Positions 43,551 to 52,394 of a DNA stretch of 54,116 nucleotides are shown in pieces; the stretch's first letter is position 1; the number at the start of each line of letters is the position of its first letter. Both the position numbers and the translations under genes were made by a program. The notes under the pieces were generated by a model. The model saw only the letters and a list, made by a program, of their open reading frames with translations. It was not told the origin of the DNA and did not search any database. Origin of the DNA: Ferrovibrio sp. (GTDB taxonomy: Bacteria > Pseudomonadota > Alphaproteobacteria > Ferrovibrionales > Ferrovibrionaceae); NCBI RefSeq assembly GCF_002796975.1, contig NZ_PEKV01000004.1, positions 23,552 through 77,667 on the forward strand. The letters run 5' to 3'.

Positions 43551-44963
43551 ATGGCGATCGACTACAATTCTCGCATCCCCAACAACGTCAATCTCTCCGA
43601 CAACCGCCGCCTGCAGCGCGCGCTGGAAGAATGGCAACCGAAATTCCTCGACTGGTGGGGCGATATGGGCCCGGCCGGTTTCCAGGCGCGCGAGGCCTAT
43701 CTACGCACCGCGATCAGCGTCGACAGCCAGGGCTGGGCGCATTTCGACTATGTGAAGATGCCCGACTATCGCTGGGGCATTTTCCTCGCCGAGCCGGAAG
43801 CCGACCGCAAGGTCAATTTCGGCGACCACAAGGGCGAAGCCGCCTGGCAGGAAGTGCCCGGCGAATATCGCGGCGTGCTGCGCCGCCTGATCGTCACCCA
43901 GGGCGATACCGAGCCGGCTTCGGTGGAGCAGCAGCGCCTGCTCGGCCAGACCTGCCCGTCGCTCTATGACATGCGTAACCTCTTCCAGGTCAATGTGGAG
44001 GAAGGCCGCCATCTCTGGGCCATGGTCTATCTGCTTGATGCCTATTTCGGCCGCGATGGCCGCGAGGAAGCCGAAGCCCTGCTGCAGCGCCGCTCGGGCG
44101 ACGACGACAAGCCGCGCATCCTCGGCGCTTTCAACGAGGCGACGCCGGACTGGCTCAGCTTCTTCATGTTCACCTTCTTCACGGATCGCGACGGCAAGTT
44201 CCAGCTGGCCTCGCTGGCCGAGAGCGGTTTCGATCCGCTGTCCCGCACCTGCCGCTTCATGCTGACCGAAGAAGCGCATCACATGTTCGTCGGCGAAACC
44301 GGCATCAGCCGCGTGATCCAGCGCACCTGCGAGATCATGCGCGATTTTAAGACCGACGACGTGCGCAAGCACGGTGCGGTCGACCTGCCCACGCTGCAGA
44401 AGTATCTCAACTTCCACTTCTCGGTATCGGTCGATCTGTTCGGTTCTGAGATCTCCACCAATGCCGCCAACTACTACACGATGGGCATCAAGGGCCGCTT
44501 CGACGAGAACCGCATCGGCGACGACCACAAGCTGACCGACGCGTCGTATAAAGTGCTGGAAGCGCATGGCGATGGTTTCCGCGAAGTCGAAGCCTCGGCC
44601 CTGACCGCGCTCAACGAACGCCTGCGCGATGACTATGTCGCCGACTGCGCCCGCGGCGTGATGCGCTGGAACCAGATCATCAAACGCCATGGCATCGACT
44701 TCGAGTTGACGCTGCCGCATCGCGCCTTCAACCGCCAGATCGGCCAGTTCGCCGAACTGAAGGTCAGCCCCGAAGGCAAGATCGTCAGCCAGGCCGAATG
44801 GGACGCCAGGCATCACGACTGGCTGCCGACCGAAGACGACCGCCTCTATGTGATCAGCCTGATGAAGCCGGTGACCGAGATCGGTAAATATGCCGGCTGG
44901 ATCGCCCCCCCCGCCCGCGGCATCAACAACCAGCCGACCGACTTCGAATACGTCCGCCCTTAA
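43551..44963 (+). CDS. boxB: benzoyl-CoA 2,3-epoxidase, oxygenase component
   Basis: A 470-residue class I diiron protein. Likely iron-ligand segments are NVEEGRHLWAMVYLL (Glu and His of an E-x-x-H pair) and LTEEAHHMFVGETG (second E-x-x-H). BoxB epoxidises benzoyl-CoA with O2 in the cytoplasm, taking electrons from NADPH through the reductase BoxA in characterised species. AGGGAGAAG precedes ATG 43551; upstream codons belong to boxC. No boxA follows; a terminator ends the unit 31 bases after the stop. Confidence 0.96.
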   Translation: MAIDYNSRIPNNVNLSDNRRLQRALEEWQPKFLDWWGDMGPAGFQAREAYLRTAISVDSQGWAHFDYVKMPDYRWGIFLAEPEADRKVNFGDHKGEAAWQEVPGEYRGVLRRLIVTQGDTEPASVEQQRLLGQTCPSLYDMRNLFQVNVEEGRHLWAMVYLLDAYFGRDGREEAEALLQRRSGDDDKPRILGAFNEATPDWLSFFMFTFFTDRDGKFQLASLAESGFDPLSRTCRFMLTEEAHHMFVGETGISRVIQRTCEIMRDFKTDDVRKHGAVDLPTLQKYLNFHFSVSVDLFGSEISTNAANYYTMGIKGRFDENRIGDDHKLTDASYKVLEAHGDGFREVEASALTALNERLRDDYVADCARGVMRWNQIIKRHGIDFELTLPHRAFNRQIGQFAELKVSPEGKIVSQAEWDARHHDWLPTEDDRLYVISLMKPVTEIGKYAGWIAPPARGINNQPTDFEYVRP

Positions 44964-44993
44964 GGCGGTCCCAGTTCCCTCCCAGACTGATCC

Positions 44994-45026
44994 GGGCGTC
45001 CGAATCCCCTTCGGACGCCCTTTTTT
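44994..45026 (+). terminator. intrinsic terminator after boxB
   Basis: A perfect 11-bp stem, GGGCGTCCGAA against TTCGGACGCCC, with a five-base loop and a run of six T. It closes the boxR-boxC-boxB transcription unit. Confidence 0.95.
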
Positions 45027-45068
45027 CAGGCTCTTCTTTTTTGGGGGCCGGCTCCGTATCATCCGGCC

Positions 45069-45521
45069 ATGACCGATTCAGCCAAGTTCAGCCCCGACCG
45101 CCCGTTTTCCTGCCCCCGTATCGTGCAATGGGGCGAATGCGACCCTGCCGGCATGGTCTACACCACGCAGTTCCTCGACTATGTGATGGAAACGCTGGAG
45201 GCCTTCTGGCGCGACGTGATCGGTTTCAGCTTCCTTCGCCTGCACAAGGAACTCGGCTACGGCTCGCCCACCGTCAGCACCAAGCTGGATTTCCAGCGCG
45301 CCCTGAAGGGCGGCGAGCCCTTCACGGTAGAGCTGCGCGTGGAAAAGCTGAGCCGCTCCACCATCACCTACGATTTCAAGGGACGCAACGCGGCCGGTGA
45401 AGTCTGCTTCACGGCGGCACATATCTCCTGCATCGTCGATGAGAAGATTTTGAAATCGGTGGAAATCCCGGAGCGTATCCGCGGCCCCATCGAAACCTAT
45501 CGCCAGGCAACGACAGCCTAG
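45069..45521 (+). CDS. acyl-CoA thioesterase, 4-hydroxybenzoyl-CoA thioesterase-like
   Basis: A 150-residue single-hotdog enzyme. The start VQWGECDPAGMVYTTQFLDYVMETLEAF carries the catalytic Asp of 4-hydroxybenzoyl-CoA thioesterase-type proteins (the consensus is G-D/E-C-D-P-A-G-I/M-V). Benzoyl-CoA thioesterases of this kind occur in box clusters and may protect the CoA pool by releasing benzoate. It follows the boxB terminator by about 40 bases and so is probably transcribed separately or by read-through. Confidence 0.88.
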   Translation: MTDSAKFSPDRPFSCPRIVQWGECDPAGMVYTTQFLDYVMETLEAFWRDVIGFSFLRLHKELGYGSPTVSTKLDFQRALKGGEPFTVELRVEKLSRSTITYDFKGRNAAGEVCFTAAHISCIVDEKILKSVEIPERIRGPIETYRQATTA

Positions 45522-45537
45522 TCACGGAACCCGCAGC

Positions 45538-46044
45538 ATGACCGAGAGCCACAGCTATACCAAATTCTTCCCCGTCTCCTGGGAGGAGTTGCACCGTCAC
45601 TGCAAGGCGCTGGCCTGGCGTCTGCTCGACAACGGCACGATCTACAAAGGCGTGGTGGCGATCACCCGCGGCGGCATGGTGCCCGCCGCCATCGTGGCAC
45701 GCGAGCTGAACGTGCGCGTGATCGAGACGATCTCCTGCTCCACCTACAACGAGCTGGAACGCGGCACCAAGGTGAATGTGCTGAAGGATGCTACTGCCGC
45801 CATGCCCGACCAGGGCGAAGGCTGGCTGATCATCGACGACCTGGTCGATACCGGCATCACCGCCAAGGCCGTGCGCCAGCTGCTGCCCAAGGCGCATTTC
45901 GCCACCATCTATGCCAAGCCCTCAGGCCGGCCGATGGTCGACAGCTACATCACCGAAGTGAGCCAGGACACCTGGATCCTGTTCCCCTGGGACATGGAAG
46001 CGGTGATGTCGAAGCCGATCGTGGAACTGCGCAGCGGCCGCTAG
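45538..46044 (+). CDS. gpt: xanthine(-guanine) phosphoribosyltransferase
   Basis: A 168-residue type I PRTase with the PRPP loop WLIIDDLVDTGITAK, the catalytic-loop start GVVAITRGGMVPAAIVARELNVR, and the C-terminal WILFPWDME typical of Gpt. It salvages xanthine and guanine (and more weakly hypoxanthine) to nucleotides at the membrane or cytoplasm. It lies 16 bases after the thioesterase gene but has no pathway link to it. Its stop shares CTAG with the convergent PqiC-like gene. Confidence 0.93.
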   Translation: MTESHSYTKFFPVSWEELHRHCKALAWRLLDNGTIYKGVVAITRGGMVPAAIVARELNVRVIETISCSTYNELERGTKVNVLKDATAAMPDQGEGWLIIDDLVDTGITAKAVRQLLPKAHFATIYAKPSGRPMVDSYITEVSQDTWILFPWDMEAVMSKPIVELRSGR

Positions 46045-46664
46045 TTCTGCTTCTTCGCCGCCGTCATCGCCCAGGCGACAGTGTCGCGCAGGATCTTGCC
46101 CAGCGCGTCATCGAAGGCTTCGACCACGTCCAGAATCCCCGCCGACTTCGCCGTGGCGCGCCGCTCGAAGGTGGCTGACGCCACGATCTGCTGGCGCGGC
46201 TGGGCGATCATCTTCGCCTGCAGGACGATCACCACTTCCGGCGCGGTCTGGCCGTCTTTCAGCATGGCCTGGAATTCGCGCAGGTCGCTTTTCAGGTTGA
46301 AATCCGAGCGCAGACCGACCGACTGGCGACCGACGGCGACGATCTTGCCAGTATTTTCGAAACTCTCGACCAGCAGGGTCTGCACCATGCGCGGCGCCCG
46401 CTCGGCCCAGCGGGCTTCGGCGTAATATTTCACCTCGTAAGGATTGGTGTAGATCGCGATCTTGTGGCTATCCAGGCCGCCGGCCGCGTAAGGCTCCTCC
46501 ACCACCAGCTGCCAGTCGACGCGCGGCAGACTTTCCGGGAAGGTCGTCTTGGGTGAAAGGTTATAGATGTTGGACGGTGGCGCCTGCGGGATCAGGCCGC
46601 CACAGTCAGCCAAGGGTAAAGCGGCAGCGGCCAGCAGCAGGCTGCGTCTGGTGGTATTGCTCAT
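46041..46664 (-). CDS. PqiC-like ABC transport auxiliary lipoprotein
   Basis: A 207-residue lipoprotein with lipobox LADC (Cys21) after a hydrophobic signal and RR at residues 6-7. The mature part begins SNIYNLSPKTTFPESLPRVDWQLVVEEPYAAGGLDSHKIAI, the usual ABC-type transport auxiliary (PqiC/YmbA) pattern. These proteins sit in the outer membrane and partner with MCE proteins in envelope lipid movement. It is the last gene of an MlaE-F-D-type operon; its start overlaps the end of the MCE gene by four bases. Confidence 0.9.
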   Translation of the reverse strand: MSNTTRRSLLLAAAALPLADCGGLIPQAPPSNIYNLSPKTTFPESLPRVDWQLVVEEPYAAGGLDSHKIAIYTNPYEVKYYAEARWAERAPRMVQTLLVESFENTGKIVAVGRQSVGLRSDFNLKSDLREFQAMLKDGQTAPEVVIVLQAKMIAQPRQQIVASATFERRATAKSAGILDVVEAFDDALGKILRDTVAWAMTAAKKQN

Positions 46665-47653
46665 CGGCGTCCACTCCCCCCTTCATTGCGGTATTCGGCA
46701 TCGCGGTTCCCGAACAGCACCGCGCTCGGATTATCCTCCAGCCGCTGTGCCACCCGCGCCAGGCTGGAGACCAGCAGGCGGGTTTCCGCCATCAGGCGGC
46801 GGAATTCGCCGAAACCATCGCTGGTCATGGCGTTCAGCGGCACGCGATTCTCTTCCATGATCACCGTGGCCATGGCGAGCACCTCGTTGAGCTGCGCCAT
46901 CGCCTTGCGTGCATCCTGCGCCGCCGCCGTGGCATCGCCTTCCAGCAAGCGGTTGGTGGTCTTCAGCGTGCCCTCGGCCTGGTCCATCACGCGATCCAGC
47001 TTGGCGGCGATCTGCTCGGCGGCGGCGGCCGCCTTGGCGATGTCGGTGCTGGTCTTGGAGAAGCTGTCGACCGCACCGGCAATCGCATCCTGGCGCTGCA
47101 CCAGGGTCTGCGACAGCGAACGCAGGTCGGCAATGAAGCCGCCGAGATTCTGCAGATTCTCGTCACTCAACACCTGCGCAGCGCGCGTGACCAGATCGGG
47201 AGCGGCCTCGAACAGCGCCTCGATGGCCGAGGTGCGCGAGCGGATGGTCGGGTATTTCGACATGTCACGGCCGGCCACCACCGGCAGGATCGCCGCCTCG
47301 CGGCTGCCCGGCGAAATCTGCACAAACGACACGCCGGTGATGCCCTGCAGCTGCAGCGTGGCTTCCGAATCTTCCTTGATCGGCGTATCTCCGGCGACTT
47401 CCGCGATGACGCGCACGCGGCTGGTATCCACGCGGTCGATCAGGATCTGCGAGACGCTGCCGACCTTGATACCGTTGAAGCGCACATCGCCGCCGACACC
47501 GAGGCCGGCGACCGAGCCGCTGAAATAGATATTGTAGCGCCCGACTTCGCGGTCGACCTCGGTCTTCGCCAGCCAGAGCGCAAAGGCGACGATGAGTACC
47601 AGGAAGGCCAGCATGAAGCTGCCGATCAGCAGATGATGCGCCCGCGTTTCCAT
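46661..47653 (-). CDS. mlaD: MCE/MlaD family lipid-transport protein
   Basis: A 330-residue protein with one N-terminal membrane helix (about 8-30), a single MCE domain (YNIYFSGSVAGLGVGGDVRFNGIKVGSV through LQGITGVSFVQISPG), and a long helical, probably coiled-coil, C-terminal part. In MlaD the MCE ring spans the periplasm and binds phospholipid. It is longer than E. coli MlaD (about 180), as is common for alphaproteobacteria. ATG 47653 starts one base after the ATPase stop, with AGAGGA upstream. Confidence 0.92.
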   Translation of the reverse strand: METRAHHLLIGSFMLAFLVLIVAFALWLAKTEVDREVGRYNIYFSGSVAGLGVGGDVRFNGIKVGSVSQILIDRVDTSRVRVIAEVAGDTPIKEDSEATLQLQGITGVSFVQISPGSREAAILPVVAGRDMSKYPTIRSRTSAIEALFEAAPDLVTRAAQVLSDENLQNLGGFIADLRSLSQTLVQRQDAIAGAVDSFSKTSTDIAKAAAAAEQIAAKLDRVMDQAEGTLKTTNRLLEGDATAAAQDARKAMAQLNEVLAMATVIMEENRVPLNAMTSDGFGEFRRLMAETRLLVSSLARVAQRLEDNPSAVLFGNRDAEYRNEGGSGRR

Positions 47654-47654
47654 C

Positions 47655-48452
47655 TCACATCCTCTCGTCCAGCGTCGCCGTGATGGCGGCAGCCCGGGCC
47701 CGCGGCCCATGGAAATACTCGACCAGCCAGGGATGCTGCGCCTTCAGCATGACATCCATCGGTCCGGTCAGCAGCACCTTCTTCTCGGCCAGCACGGCGA
47801 TACGGTCGCAAATGGCATGCAGCGAGTCGAGATCATGCGTCACCATGAATACCGTCAGACCGAGCGCGCGCTGCAGGTCGCGCACCAGCTGGTCGAAAGC
47901 CGCCGCGCCGATCGGGTCAAGTCCGGCGGTCGGTTCGTCGAAGAACACGACCTCGGGATCGAGCGCCAGCGCACGCGCCAGCCCCGCCCGCTTGCGCATG
48001 CCACCCGACAGTTCGGCCGGATATTTCGCACCGGCATCAGGCGATAGCCCGACCATAAACAGCTTCGCAGCCACGATCTCGTCCAGCAGGTCCTGCGGCA
48101 GATCGTAGAATTCCTTCAGCGGCACCTGGATATTCTGCGCCACCGTCAGCGAGGAAAACAACGCACCATCCTGGAACAGCACACCGAAACGCTGGCGCAC
48201 CGCGCGCAGGTCTTCCGGACTGCCGTTGATCATGTCAGTGCCCAGCAGCCGGATGCTGCCGGTGACGGGATGATTGAGGCCAATGATGGTCCGCAGCAGG
48301 ACCGACTTGCCAGTGCCGGATCCGCCGACCACGCCGATCACCTCGCCGCGATAGACGTCGAGATCGAGGTCCTGGTGGATCACATTGTCGTCGAACCGGT
48401 TCACCAGCCCGCGCACGCTGATCACGACATCCTGCAGTGTGTTCTCGGCCAT
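47655..48452 (-). CDS. mlaF: MlaF-type ABC ATPase
   Basis: A 265-residue ATPase with Walker A GGSGTGKSVLLR, signature LSGGMRKRAGLARALALDPE, and Walker B VVFFDEPTAGLDPIGA. GGMRKRAGLARAL is the MlaF/Ttg2A type. It powers lipid movement through the MlaE permease. It starts two bases after the mlaE-like gene stop, and the mlaD start follows by one base, so the three are translated together. Confidence 0.94.
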   Translation of the reverse strand: MAENTLQDVVISVRGLVNRFDDNVIHQDLDLDVYRGEVIGVVGGSGTGKSVLLRTIIGLNHPVTGSIRLLGTDMINGSPEDLRAVRQRFGVLFQDGALFSSLTVAQNIQVPLKEFYDLPQDLLDEIVAAKLFMVGLSPDAGAKYPAELSGGMRKRAGLARALALDPEVVFFDEPTAGLDPIGAAAFDQLVRDLQRALGLTVFMVTHDLDSLHAICDRIAVLAEKKVLLTGPMDVMLKAQHPWLVEYFHGPRARAAAITATLDERM

Positions 48453-48454
48453 GC

Positions 48455-49612
48455 TCAGATTCCAAGAAAATTGAACATGATGGAAAACAACGCATCGAAC
48501 ACGATCACCAGGAAAATCGACTGCACCACCGACCGCGTCGTCAGCCGGCCGACGCTTTCGGCATCGCGTTTCACCCGCAGGCCTTCGTAGCAGCCGACCA
48601 GCGCGATCAGGGCAGCGAAGACCGGCGCCTTGACGATGCCGACCACAAAGGTGCGCAGGCCGACCGCATCATGCAGGCGACCGAAAAACAGATCCGGGTT
48701 GATGCCGAGCGTGCTCCAGGCCATCAGCGCACCGCCGGCCAACCCCATGATGTCGGCGAAGAAGGTCAGCGCCGGCAATGTCAAAATCAGCGCGAACATG
48801 CGCGGCAGCACCAGCACCACCACCGGGTCGAGCCCGAGCGTGCGCATCGCCGCGACTTCCTCGTTCACCTTCATGGTGCCGATCTGGGCGGTGAAGGCAC
48901 TGCCGGAGCGGCCGGCGATCAGGATCGAGGTGAGCAGCACGCCGAGTTCGCGCAGCACCGAGATGCCGATCAGGTCGACGACAAAAAGCTGTGCGCCAAA
49001 TTTCTGCAGCTGGCTGGCACCCTGATAGGCCATGACCATGCCGATCAGGAAGGACAGCAGCCCGACGATGGGCAGCGCCTTGAGCCCGGTCTCCTCCATG
49101 TGATGGACCATGGAGGTGAAGCGCATCTGCCCCGGCCGGAAAGCGGTGAGAATCGCGGTCTCGGTCACTTCGCCGATAAAGGATGTGAAACGGCGCGCCT
49201 CGCGCGCGAAGAACATGGTAAGCCAGCCCAGATGCCGCACAAAGCCCGCAAAGCCGCCGTCGATCCTGGGCCAGACCGTGACCGCTTCGCCGCAGCCGCG
49301 CGCATAATCGACCAGCGCGCGATGCTCATGCCGCGGTTCGGGCCATTCCACCGAAAAGCCCTGATCCTCCAACTGGCGGTGCAGACGGGCGAGCAGTAAA
49401 GCCCCGGCGGTGTCGAGCCGGTTCAGGTTCCCGGTATCGAGCCTGGCATGTTGCTCGCCGCCGTCGCGGAGATGGTCGCGCAGCAGCCCGGCCGTCGCCA
49501 GGCCGCCCAGCCGGGCGAGCAGCGCACTGGCATGCGCCAGCGTCCAGTCGCCTGTCAGGCGGAACCGAAGCGTCCGTCCATCCCGTCCTGCCTGCAGCTT
49601 TCCGTCGGCCAT
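48455..49612 (-). CDS. mlaE: MlaE-type permease with N-terminal STAS-like domain
   Basis: A 385-residue protein. Residues about 1-110 (DGRTLRFRLTGDWTLAHASALLARL, NLNRLDTAGALLLARLHRQL) look like a STAS domain, equivalent to a fused MlaB. The rest is the MlaE permease with five or six helices and the signature IAGRSGSAFTAQIGTMKVNEEVAAMRTLGLDP. It should form the inner-membrane core with MlaF and bind MlaD. This fusion is common in this family and replaces a separate mlaB gene, which is absent here. No MlaC gene is present. Confidence 0.93.
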   Translation of the reverse strand: MADGKLQAGRDGRTLRFRLTGDWTLAHASALLARLGGLATAGLLRDHLRDGGEQHARLDTGNLNRLDTAGALLLARLHRQLEDQGFSVEWPEPRHEHRALVDYARGCGEAVTVWPRIDGGFAGFVRHLGWLTMFFAREARRFTSFIGEVTETAILTAFRPGQMRFTSMVHHMEETGLKALPIVGLLSFLIGMVMAYQGASQLQKFGAQLFVVDLIGISVLRELGVLLTSILIAGRSGSAFTAQIGTMKVNEEVAAMRTLGLDPVVVLVLPRMFALILTLPALTFFADIMGLAGGALMAWSTLGINPDLFFGRLHDAVGLRTFVVGIVKAPVFAALIALVGCYEGLRVKRDAESVGRLTTRSVVQSIFLVIVFDALFSIMFNFLGI

Positions 49613-49740
49613 ATGTCCCTGAAACGCGAAAGAAGAAGCCTTGCCGAACAGTTAGCAGAAATGACAGTCTGGGAAAACCGATGCCCGATGACAGGTCGGC
49701 TATACCGCCCGTCCAGGGGCATCATCCGAGGGGGGAAACC

Positions 49741-50547
49741 ATGCCGCGCTTTGCCGCCAACCTCAGCTTCCTGTTCCAGGATGAGCCCTTCCTCGACCGT
49801 TTTGCCGCCGCTGCCGACCAGGGCTTTCAGGCGGTGGAGTTCATGTTCCCCTACGATCATTCGGCCGCCGCCATCGCTTCGGCCGTGAAGGCCGCCGGAC
49901 TGCAGGTGGCGCTGTTCAACACCCCGGCCGGCGACTGGGCCAAGGGTGAGCGCGGACTGGCTGCCCTGCCCAACCGGCGGCAGGATTTCCGCGCCGCCAT
50001 GGCCCGCGCCTTCGAATATGCCGAAGCCTATAACTGCCCACGTATCCATGTGGTGGCCGGCATGCAGCCGGCCGGTGTCGACCGTCGCACCATGGAAGCC
50101 TGCTTCATGGATAACCTTGCCTGGGCGGCGGAGCAGGCTTCGGGATTGGGTCTCATACTGATGCTCGAGCCACTCAACCAGCGCGACAATCCGGGCTTCT
50201 TCCTCAGCGATTTCGATTTCGCCGAGAAGGTGATCGCCGATATCGGCGCCCCCAACCTGCGTCTGCAATTCGACGTTTATCATGCGCAAATCACGCATGG
50301 CGATCTCACCAAACGCATCGAGCGGCAGATGCCCTGGATCGGCCATGTTCAGATCGCCAACCCACCCGACCGCCGGGAACCGGGCAATGGCGAAATCGAG
50401 TACCGCCATATTTTCGAGACCTTCGACCGGCTCGGCTATGACGGCTGGATCGGCTGCGAATATCGTCCTGCCGGCAGCACGGTGGACAGTCTCGGCTGGA
50501 TCAGAGACTACGGCGTCGTGCCGCCGAAGAAGCCGGTCAATCCATAA
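49741..50547 (+). CDS. hydroxypyruvate isomerase family protein (Hyi/OtnI-like)
   Basis: A 268-residue TIM-barrel enzyme of the xylose isomerase-like superfamily. The start MPRFAANLSFLFQDEPFLDRF and the metal-ligand Glu of MLEPLNQRDNPGFFL, plus QFDVYHAQITHGDLT, HVQIANPPDRREPGNGEIEY and GCEYRP, match hydroxypyruvate and 2-oxo-tetronate isomerases. GGGGGGAAA precedes the ATG at 49741; an upstream ATG at 49681 lacks one. It is divergent from the Mla operon and converges with a TRAP transporter. OtnI-type relatives work with aldolases in four-carbon acid use, so a role in degrading an acid imported by that transporter is plausible. Confidence 0.9.
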   Translation: MPRFAANLSFLFQDEPFLDRFAAAADQGFQAVEFMFPYDHSAAAIASAVKAAGLQVALFNTPAGDWAKGERGLAALPNRRQDFRAAMARAFEYAEAYNCPRIHVVAGMQPAGVDRRTMEACFMDNLAWAAEQASGLGLILMLEPLNQRDNPGFFLSDFDFAEKVIADIGAPNLRLQFDVYHAQITHGDLTKRIERQMPWIGHVQIANPPDRREPGNGEIEYRHIFETFDRLGYDGWIGCEYRPAGSTVDSLGWIRDYGVVPPKKPVNP

Positions 50548-51835
50548 GACTGGGCAGCCAGAGCGCTATCGCCGGGAAGCCGATCAGCAGGCCGACGCGC
50601 ACCAGATCGGCCAGCACGAAGGGCAGGATGCCGCGGATCACGGTTTCCAGCTTCACGTTGCCGACACCCTGGATGACAAACAGGTTCATGCCGACCGGCG
50701 GCACGATCATGCCGATCTCGACGATGGTGACCATGTAGATGCCGAACCACACCGGATCGATGCCGAGCGCCTGCACCAGCGGAAAAACGAAGGGCAGCGT
50801 CAGCAGCATCATCGCCAGGTCATCCATCAGCGCACCGAGGATGACGTAGAAGCCGGTCAGCAGAATGAGGAACAGCACGGGGTTGAGATTCAGTGCCTGG
50901 ATCTGCTGCACCACGAATTGCGGCGCATTGGTCACTTCGAGGAAGAAGTTGAACAGGCCGGCACCGATCAGGATCAGGAAGATCATGGCGCTGGTCGCCG
51001 CGGTCTCGCGAAGCGAGTCGCGGAAACGACCAAGCGTCATCGAACGGCTGACCAGCGCAAACAGCAATGCACCGACTGCGCCAACCGACGCCGCTTCATT
51101 GGGCGAGAAGACCCCGATGAACATGCCACCGATCACGATGGTGAACAGCAGGAAGACCGGCCAGACTGTTTTCAGTGTACGGCGACGCTGCGACCAGGGC
51201 ATGCGTTCGCCTGCCGGGCCGATGGCAGGATTGAACCGCGTTGCGACCGTGATTGCCAGCATGTAAAGGCCAGTCCCCAGCAGGCCGGGCAGCAGGGCTG
51301 CGACGTAGAGTTTACCGAGCGACTGTTCGGTGAGCAGCGCATAGATCAGCAGGATGATTGAGGGCGGGATTAGAATCCCGAGTGTGCCGCCGGCTGCGAT
51401 GGTAGCTGAAGCAAGACTGTCGGCATAACCGTGCCGACGCATCTCGGGCAGCGCCACGCGGCACATGGTAGCAGCGGTGGCAATCGCAGAGCCACAGATC
51501 GAGCCGAAGGCCGCGCAGGCGCCGATGGTGGCCAGCGCCAGCCCGCCGCGATAGTGGCCAACGAAAGCATAGGCCGCGTCATAGAGCTGCCGCGAGAGCC
51601 CGGCGTAGGTGGCGAACACGCCCATCATCACAAACAGCGGCACGATGGAGAGGCTATAGGGAATGACGGATTCAAACGGCGACGAACCCATCACATAGGC
51701 CAGTCCGTCCCAACCCTGCAACCAGAAGAAGCCGGCCGCACCGACAACGCCCATCGCCACCGCAACAGGCACCTGCACGAACATCAGCAGCAGCACGACG
51801 CCGAAGCCGATCACACCAAGCCAGGCGGCAGACAT
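50537..51835 (-). CDS. dctM: TRAP transporter large permease (DctM)
   Basis: A 432-residue membrane protein with about twelve helices. It carries GACAAFGSICGSAIATAATMCRVALPEMRRHGYADSLASATIAAGGTLGILIPPSI, the core of the DctM family, and later LILTGFYVILGALMDDLAMMLLTLPFVFPLV. It uses an ion gradient to import the solute delivered by DctP. ATG 51835 overlaps the dctQ TGA by one base (TGATG); the frame upstream is not coding. It overlaps the convergent isomerase gene by 11 bases. Confidence 0.95.
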   Translation of the reverse strand: MSAAWLGVIGFGVVLLLMFVQVPVAVAMGVVGAAGFFWLQGWDGLAYVMGSSPFESVIPYSLSIVPLFVMMGVFATYAGLSRQLYDAAYAFVGHYRGGLALATIGACAAFGSICGSAIATAATMCRVALPEMRRHGYADSLASATIAAGGTLGILIPPSIILLIYALLTEQSLGKLYVAALLPGLLGTGLYMLAITVATRFNPAIGPAGERMPWSQRRRTLKTVWPVFLLFTIVIGGMFIGVFSPNEAASVGAVGALLFALVSRSMTLGRFRDSLRETAATSAMIFLILIGAGLFNFFLEVTNAPQFVVQQIQALNLNPVLFLILLTGFYVILGALMDDLAMMLLTLPFVFPLVQALGIDPVWFGIYMVTIVEIGMIVPPVGMNLFVIQGVGNVKLETVIRGILPFVLADLVRVGLLIGFPAIALWLPSLMD

Positions 51836-52365
51836 CACAGCACCTCCGCCTGCTGTTCCATCGGCGCGATGACCTCGCGGCCGGTGAATACGACCGCCAG
51901 ATGGCGCAGCACGATCAGCACAATCAGTGCGACCGTGAAGAAGGCACCGGCAAGCAGCGGATACCAGAACCAGATCATCGGCAATGCGATGGTTTGCGAT
52001 TTGTCGCCCATCATGGCAACCGTCTGCGCCTGGCCGATGCCGAACCAGCCGATGGCCAGCATCAGCGCGCCACCCAACAACGCCGAGAAGGCGCGGCAAA
52101 GCGCGCGAGCACGTAACGGCAACCGAGTGGTGACGATATCGACCGCGACATGGCTGTCGCTCATGAAGCCATAGGGAATGGTGAGGAAGGCGCAGCCGAC
52201 GATCATCAGCTGCGTGATATCCACCGTGCCGAGAATGCCCTGCCCGCCGAAATTGCGGATTGCGATGTCGAGGCAGGTGAAGAGACCGGCCAGCAGCGCG
52301 CAAAAAGCGCCGATCTTGCCGGCCCAGGACGCAGCCCGTTCCGCCAGACGGTAAAGAGCGATCAT
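51835..52365 (-). CDS. dctQ: TRAP transporter small permease (DctQ)
   Basis: A 176-residue protein with four predicted membrane helices (about 18-38, 50-71, 90-110 and 133-155). The family-typical VDITQLMIVGCAFLTIPYGFMSDSHVAVDIVTTRLP segment is present. It is the structural partner of DctM. It begins 84 bases after dctP; the gap holds a strong hairpin that may reduce its expression relative to the binding protein. Confidence 0.92.
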   Translation of the reverse strand: MIALYRLAERAASWAGKIGAFCALLAGLFTCLDIAIRNFGGQGILGTVDITQLMIVGCAFLTIPYGFMSDSHVAVDIVTTRLPLRARALCRAFSALLGGALMLAIGWFGIGQAQTVAMMGDKSQTIALPMIWFWYPLLAGAFFTVALIVLIVLRHLAVVFTGREVIAPMEQQAEVL

Positions 52366-52394
52366 CGACAGGTCCGCCGGGATAAATATGGGAC

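Noticed and set aside
51836..52303. N-terminal extension of the dctM frame
   Set aside because: It overlaps dctQ in another frame, and the DctM family starts at the TGATG junction at 51835.
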